Part shown: in pieces, positions 61,975-64,000 of the stretch | Numbering within the stretch: position 1 is the stretch's first letter | Layout: every line of letters begins with the position of its first letter | DNA from: Ramlibacter paludis | GTDB lineage: Bacteria > Pseudomonadota > Gammaproteobacteria > Burkholderiales > Burkholderiaceae_C | DNA length: 64,000 bases | NCBI RefSeq assembly: GCF_022012305.1 | Contig: NZ_JAKLTM010000001.1 | Coordinates: 124,001-188,000, forward strand | Direction of reading: 5' to 3' | Translations under genes and position numbers: made by a program | The notes under the pieces: generated by a model | Database searches by the model: none | What the model was told of the DNA's origin: nothing | Seen by the model: only the letters and a program-made list of their open reading frames with translations

Positions 61975-62272
61975 GGTCGCCGACGCCTGCAGCCACGTGC
62001 GTTCCAAGAACGCCGGCCCTTTCTGGATCACGCTGGACCTGTGGTTTCCCGACCGCGCCGCCTTCGATCGCCATGCCGCGTCACCGGCGCTGCAGCCGCA
62101 AGCCATCGCCGCGCTCTATGGCGTGGAGCCGGCGCAGGTCAAGCACTTCGCCATCCCCGAGCTGCTGGTGGTGAAGGTTTCCTACCCGCGCGCGCGGCCG
62201 CAAGGCGGCGCCTGCGAGCGCGACATGCATGGCGGCCAGCAATACGTGCGGCTGCTCGAAGTGGAACTGTGA
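61967..62272 (+). CDS. DUF4387 family protein
   Basis: The 101-residue protein begins MPKVADACSHVRSKNAGPFWITLDLWFPD, and its RSKNAGPFWITLDL signature and HGGQQYVRLLEVEL end match DUF4387. It is the steady partner of AtuA-type proteins and probably a small subunit of the same enzyme. The 8-base overlap suggests coupled translation. No catalytic residue can be named. Confidence 0.85.
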   Translation: MPKVADACSHVRSKNAGPFWITLDLWFPDRAAFDRHAASPALQPQAIAALYGVEPAQVKHFAIPELLVVKVSYPRARPQGGACERDMHGGQQYVRLLEVEL

Positions 62273-62292
62273 ACCGGACTTTGGAGAGAGAC

Positions 62293-63288
62293 ATGCAAGA
62301 CGAATCCCGCCGCGGCTTCCTGCGCCACGGCTTCCTGGCCGCCGCTTCCGCCGGCCTGCTGCCCACCCTGGCGCGTGCCGATGCGGCCTACCCCAGCCGC
62401 CCCATCAAGGTGCTGATCGGAACGCCGCCTGGCGACACGGCCGACGGCTGGGTCCGCGGCCTCGCCGACCCCATGTCCCGCTTGCTGGGGCAGCCGCTCA
62501 TCATCGAGAACAAGCCTGGCGCGCACGGCATGATCGTGGGCAGCGCCGCGAAGGCAGCTGCGCCCGACGGCTACACGCTGCTCGTTTCCACCGGCGGGCC
62601 GATGTCGATCAATCCTTCGGTCTACAAGGACAAGCTCACCTACGACCCGCTGAAGGACTTCGTACCGATCGCGCCAGTGCTGCAGGGGTCGCTCTACCTC
62701 TACTGCAACAACGACGTGCCGGTGAAGAACGTGAAGGAGATGGTCGCCTGGGTGAAGAGCCGCGGCGGCAAGGTGTCGTACGGCTCGGGCGGCACCGGAA
62801 CCACGCAGCACCTGTCGATGGAAATGCTGAAGAAGGCCACCGGCATGGAGATGACGCATGTGCCGTACCGCGGCTCGCCGATGGTGCTGCAGGACGTGAT
62901 CGGCGGACAGATCCCGTTTGCCTTCGACGCCGGCGGCTCGCTGCTGCCGCAAGCCCGTGCTGGCAAGGTGCGCGTGCTTGCCGTGACCAGCGCGGGACGC
63001 GACCCGGCCCTGCCGGAAATCCCGACGCTGATCGAACAGGGCTATCCGGGCCTCGAAGCCCGCGTGTGGATGGGGTTCTTCGCGCCGGCCGGCACGCCGC
63101 CCGACGTGCTGGCCAAGGTGAATGAAGCCGTGCTCAAGGCGGCCGGCACGCCGGAGTTCAACGCCAAGCTCGCGTCGGTGGGCTCGGTGCCCTGGCTGGG
63201 AAGCGGCGACGACCTGCGCAAGTTCCTCGCCGCCGACATCCAGCGCTGGTCGGTGATCGTGCAGCAGGCCGGCGTCAAGGCCGATTAG
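62293..63288 (+). CDS. Bug-family (TctC-type) solute-binding protein, Tat-exported
   Basis: The 331-residue precursor starts MQDESRRGFLRHGFLAAASA, a twin-arginine leader (SRRGFL). The mature Bug fold has YPSRPIKVLIGTPPGDTAD, IIENKPGAHGMIVGS and AAAPDGYTLLVST. HVPYRGSPMVLQDVIGGQIPFAFD and LPEIPTLIEQGYPGLE follow. Bug proteins bind carboxylates, often with a TctAB transporter, none of which is in view. GGAGAG lies 5 bases before the ATG. The ligand is probably the substrate of the AtuA enzyme. Confidence 0.9.
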   Translation: MQDESRRGFLRHGFLAAASAGLLPTLARADAAYPSRPIKVLIGTPPGDTADGWVRGLADPMSRLLGQPLIIENKPGAHGMIVGSAAKAAAPDGYTLLVSTGGPMSINPSVYKDKLTYDPLKDFVPIAPVLQGSLYLYCNNDVPVKNVKEMVAWVKSRGGKVSYGSGGTGTTQHLSMEMLKKATGMEMTHVPYRGSPMVLQDVIGGQIPFAFDAGGSLLPQARAGKVRVLAVTSAGRDPALPEIPTLIEQGYPGLEARVWMGFFAPAGTPPDVLAKVNEAVLKAAGTPEFNAKLASVGSVPWLGSGDDLRKFLAADIQRWSVIVQQAGVKAD

Positions 63289-63295
63289 GCGTTCA

Positions 63296-64000
63296 CTAGG
63301 GGTGCCAGCGTGACAGCGCCGCCGGCGTCGCCGGCGAGCGGTTGCCCGCCAGCGCGTACGAGAGCTGGTTGGCCGCGCGGATGACGCTCTTGGCGTGCTT
63401 CTCCAGCTTGGCCTTGGTCAGGCGCGAGCTGGGCCCGGAAATGCACATGGACCCGAGCAGCCGCCAGTTCACGCCGAACACCGGCGCGGCCACGCTGGAC
63501 ACATCGGATTCGCGCTCGCCCATGGACATGTGGTACCCGCGCTCGCGGATGGCCTCGTAGGGTGCGCCCTGCGCGCCGCTGAAGGCGAGGATCACGCGTC
63601 CCGGCGCGCCCTTGTCCAGGGGCAGCCGTTCGCCGATCCGGACATGGTGCCGCACGGACTGGGGGCCTTCGACGCGCGACACGCAGGCCCGGATGTCGCC
63701 TTCGCGGACATAGAAGGACGCGCTCTCCCCCGTCTCCTTCACCAGTTCGTGCAGCGTCGGCTCGACGACGTTGTTGACGTCGAAGCCGGCGTGGTAGCGC
63801 GCTCCCAGCCAGCCCGCCGCGGGACCCAGCCGCCACTGGCCATCCTCGGTCTGAACCATGTATTGGGACAGGGCCAGCGTGCGCGCCAGGCGCAGGGCCG
63901 TGGTCTTGTGCATGCCGGCGCGGCGGCTCAACTCGGCGAGGCTGAGCGAGGAATCGCCGACGGCGAAGGCCTCCATGAGCGAGAGCGCGCGCGTCACCGC
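63296..64000 (-). CDS. IclR-family regulator (partial, N-terminus may lie off the window)
   Basis: The visible 235 codons have an N-terminal winged helix (TRALSLMEAFAVGDSSLSLAELSRRAGMHKTTALRLARTL). An IclR effector domain follows (ESASFYVREGDIRACVSRVEGPQSVRHHVRIGERLPLDKGAPGRVILAF, NWRLLGSMCISGPSSRL). Most IclR proteins have 5-20 residues before the ALSLMEAF stretch. The frame is open to base 64000, so the true start is probably outside, though GTG at 63997 is possible. It is convergent with the Bug gene by 7 bases. Confidence 0.92.
   Translation of the reverse strand, partial: AVTRALSLMEAFAVGDSSLSLAELSRRAGMHKTTALRLARTLALSQYMVQTEDGQWRLGPAAGWLGARYHAGFDVNNVVEPTLHELVKETGESASFYVREGDIRACVSRVEGPQSVRHHVRIGERLPLDKGAPGRVILAFSGAQGAPYEAIRERGYHMSMGERESDVSSVAAPVFGVNWRLLGSMCISGPSSRLTKAKLEKHAKSVIRAANQLSYALAGNRSPATPAALSRWHP

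Overview
The window reads as one stretch of high-GC (about 65-70 %) chromosome from a betaproteobacterium of the order Burkholderiales, most likely family Comamonadaceae. This rests on protein style and gene order (mla genes - ABC exporter - bolA - murA - his operon - hinT - tatABC; pilMNOPQ - aroK - aroB; resB-ccsA with cytochrome c4 beside engB). I cannot fix the genus. Genes are packed tightly, many with 4-base ATGA overlaps, and no gene-free stretch reaches 300 bases. The longest gap is the 268-base pilM/mrcA divergent promoter region. I see no tRNA, rRNA, CRISPR array, prophage or integrative element.

Region 1 (1-22.4 kb, all minus strand). Read in the direction of transcription, it starts with glutamate synthase gltB-gltD. 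The Mla phospholipid transport genes mlaF-E-D-A-C-B follow, then a two-gene ABC exporter, bolA, murA, the complete histidine pathway hisG-D-C-B-H-A-F-I-E, a small membrane protein, hinT and tatA-B-C (tatC runs off the left edge). Noncoding structure inside this block includes a REP-like hairpin between hisF and hisI and intercistronic hairpins ahead of hisC and mlaC.

Region 2 (22.4-36.5 kb, minus strand). A REP-associated tyrosine transposase (RAYT) lies between perfect 24-bp inverted repeats just upstream of gltB. Beyond it are a methyltransferase whose stop codon is supplied by one repeat, a DUF1415 protein, a conserved hypothetical, an MFS transporter, dgt, aroB and aroK. The type IV pilus assembly genes pilM-N-O-P-Q lie upstream of these. 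A large Ig-like surface lipoprotein gene is embedded between pilQ and aroK.

Region 3 (36.7-51.5 kb, mixed strands). It carries PBP1a (mrcA), cyaY, a GT9-like glycosyltransferase, lptM-lysA, the MsrPQ methionine sulfoxide repair pair, the system II cytochrome c maturation pair ccsA/resB, a cytochrome c4, engB, an epoxide-hydrolase-like enzyme and two LpxL-type acyltransferases.

Region 4 (51.5-64 kb). metK is preceded by a well-formed SAM-II-type riboswitch that appears able to hide the Shine-Dalgarno sequence. After it come two secreted or hypothetical proteins, a glycine-zipper/DUF2383 protein, an NHEJ-type LigD, a histidine-kinase-like protein, a tiny lipoprotein and a YecA/SEC-C protein. 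The window ends in a catabolic or uptake cluster (AtuA family, DUF4387, Bug-type binding protein) under a divergent GntR regulator with a visible operator, closed by an IclR regulator that runs off the right edge.

The most interesting items are the metK riboswitch, the RAYT element with its stop-codon donation, the Ig-like lipoprotein inside the pil-aro operon with a CTG-start aroK behind it, and the GntR operator/promoter of the AtuA cluster.
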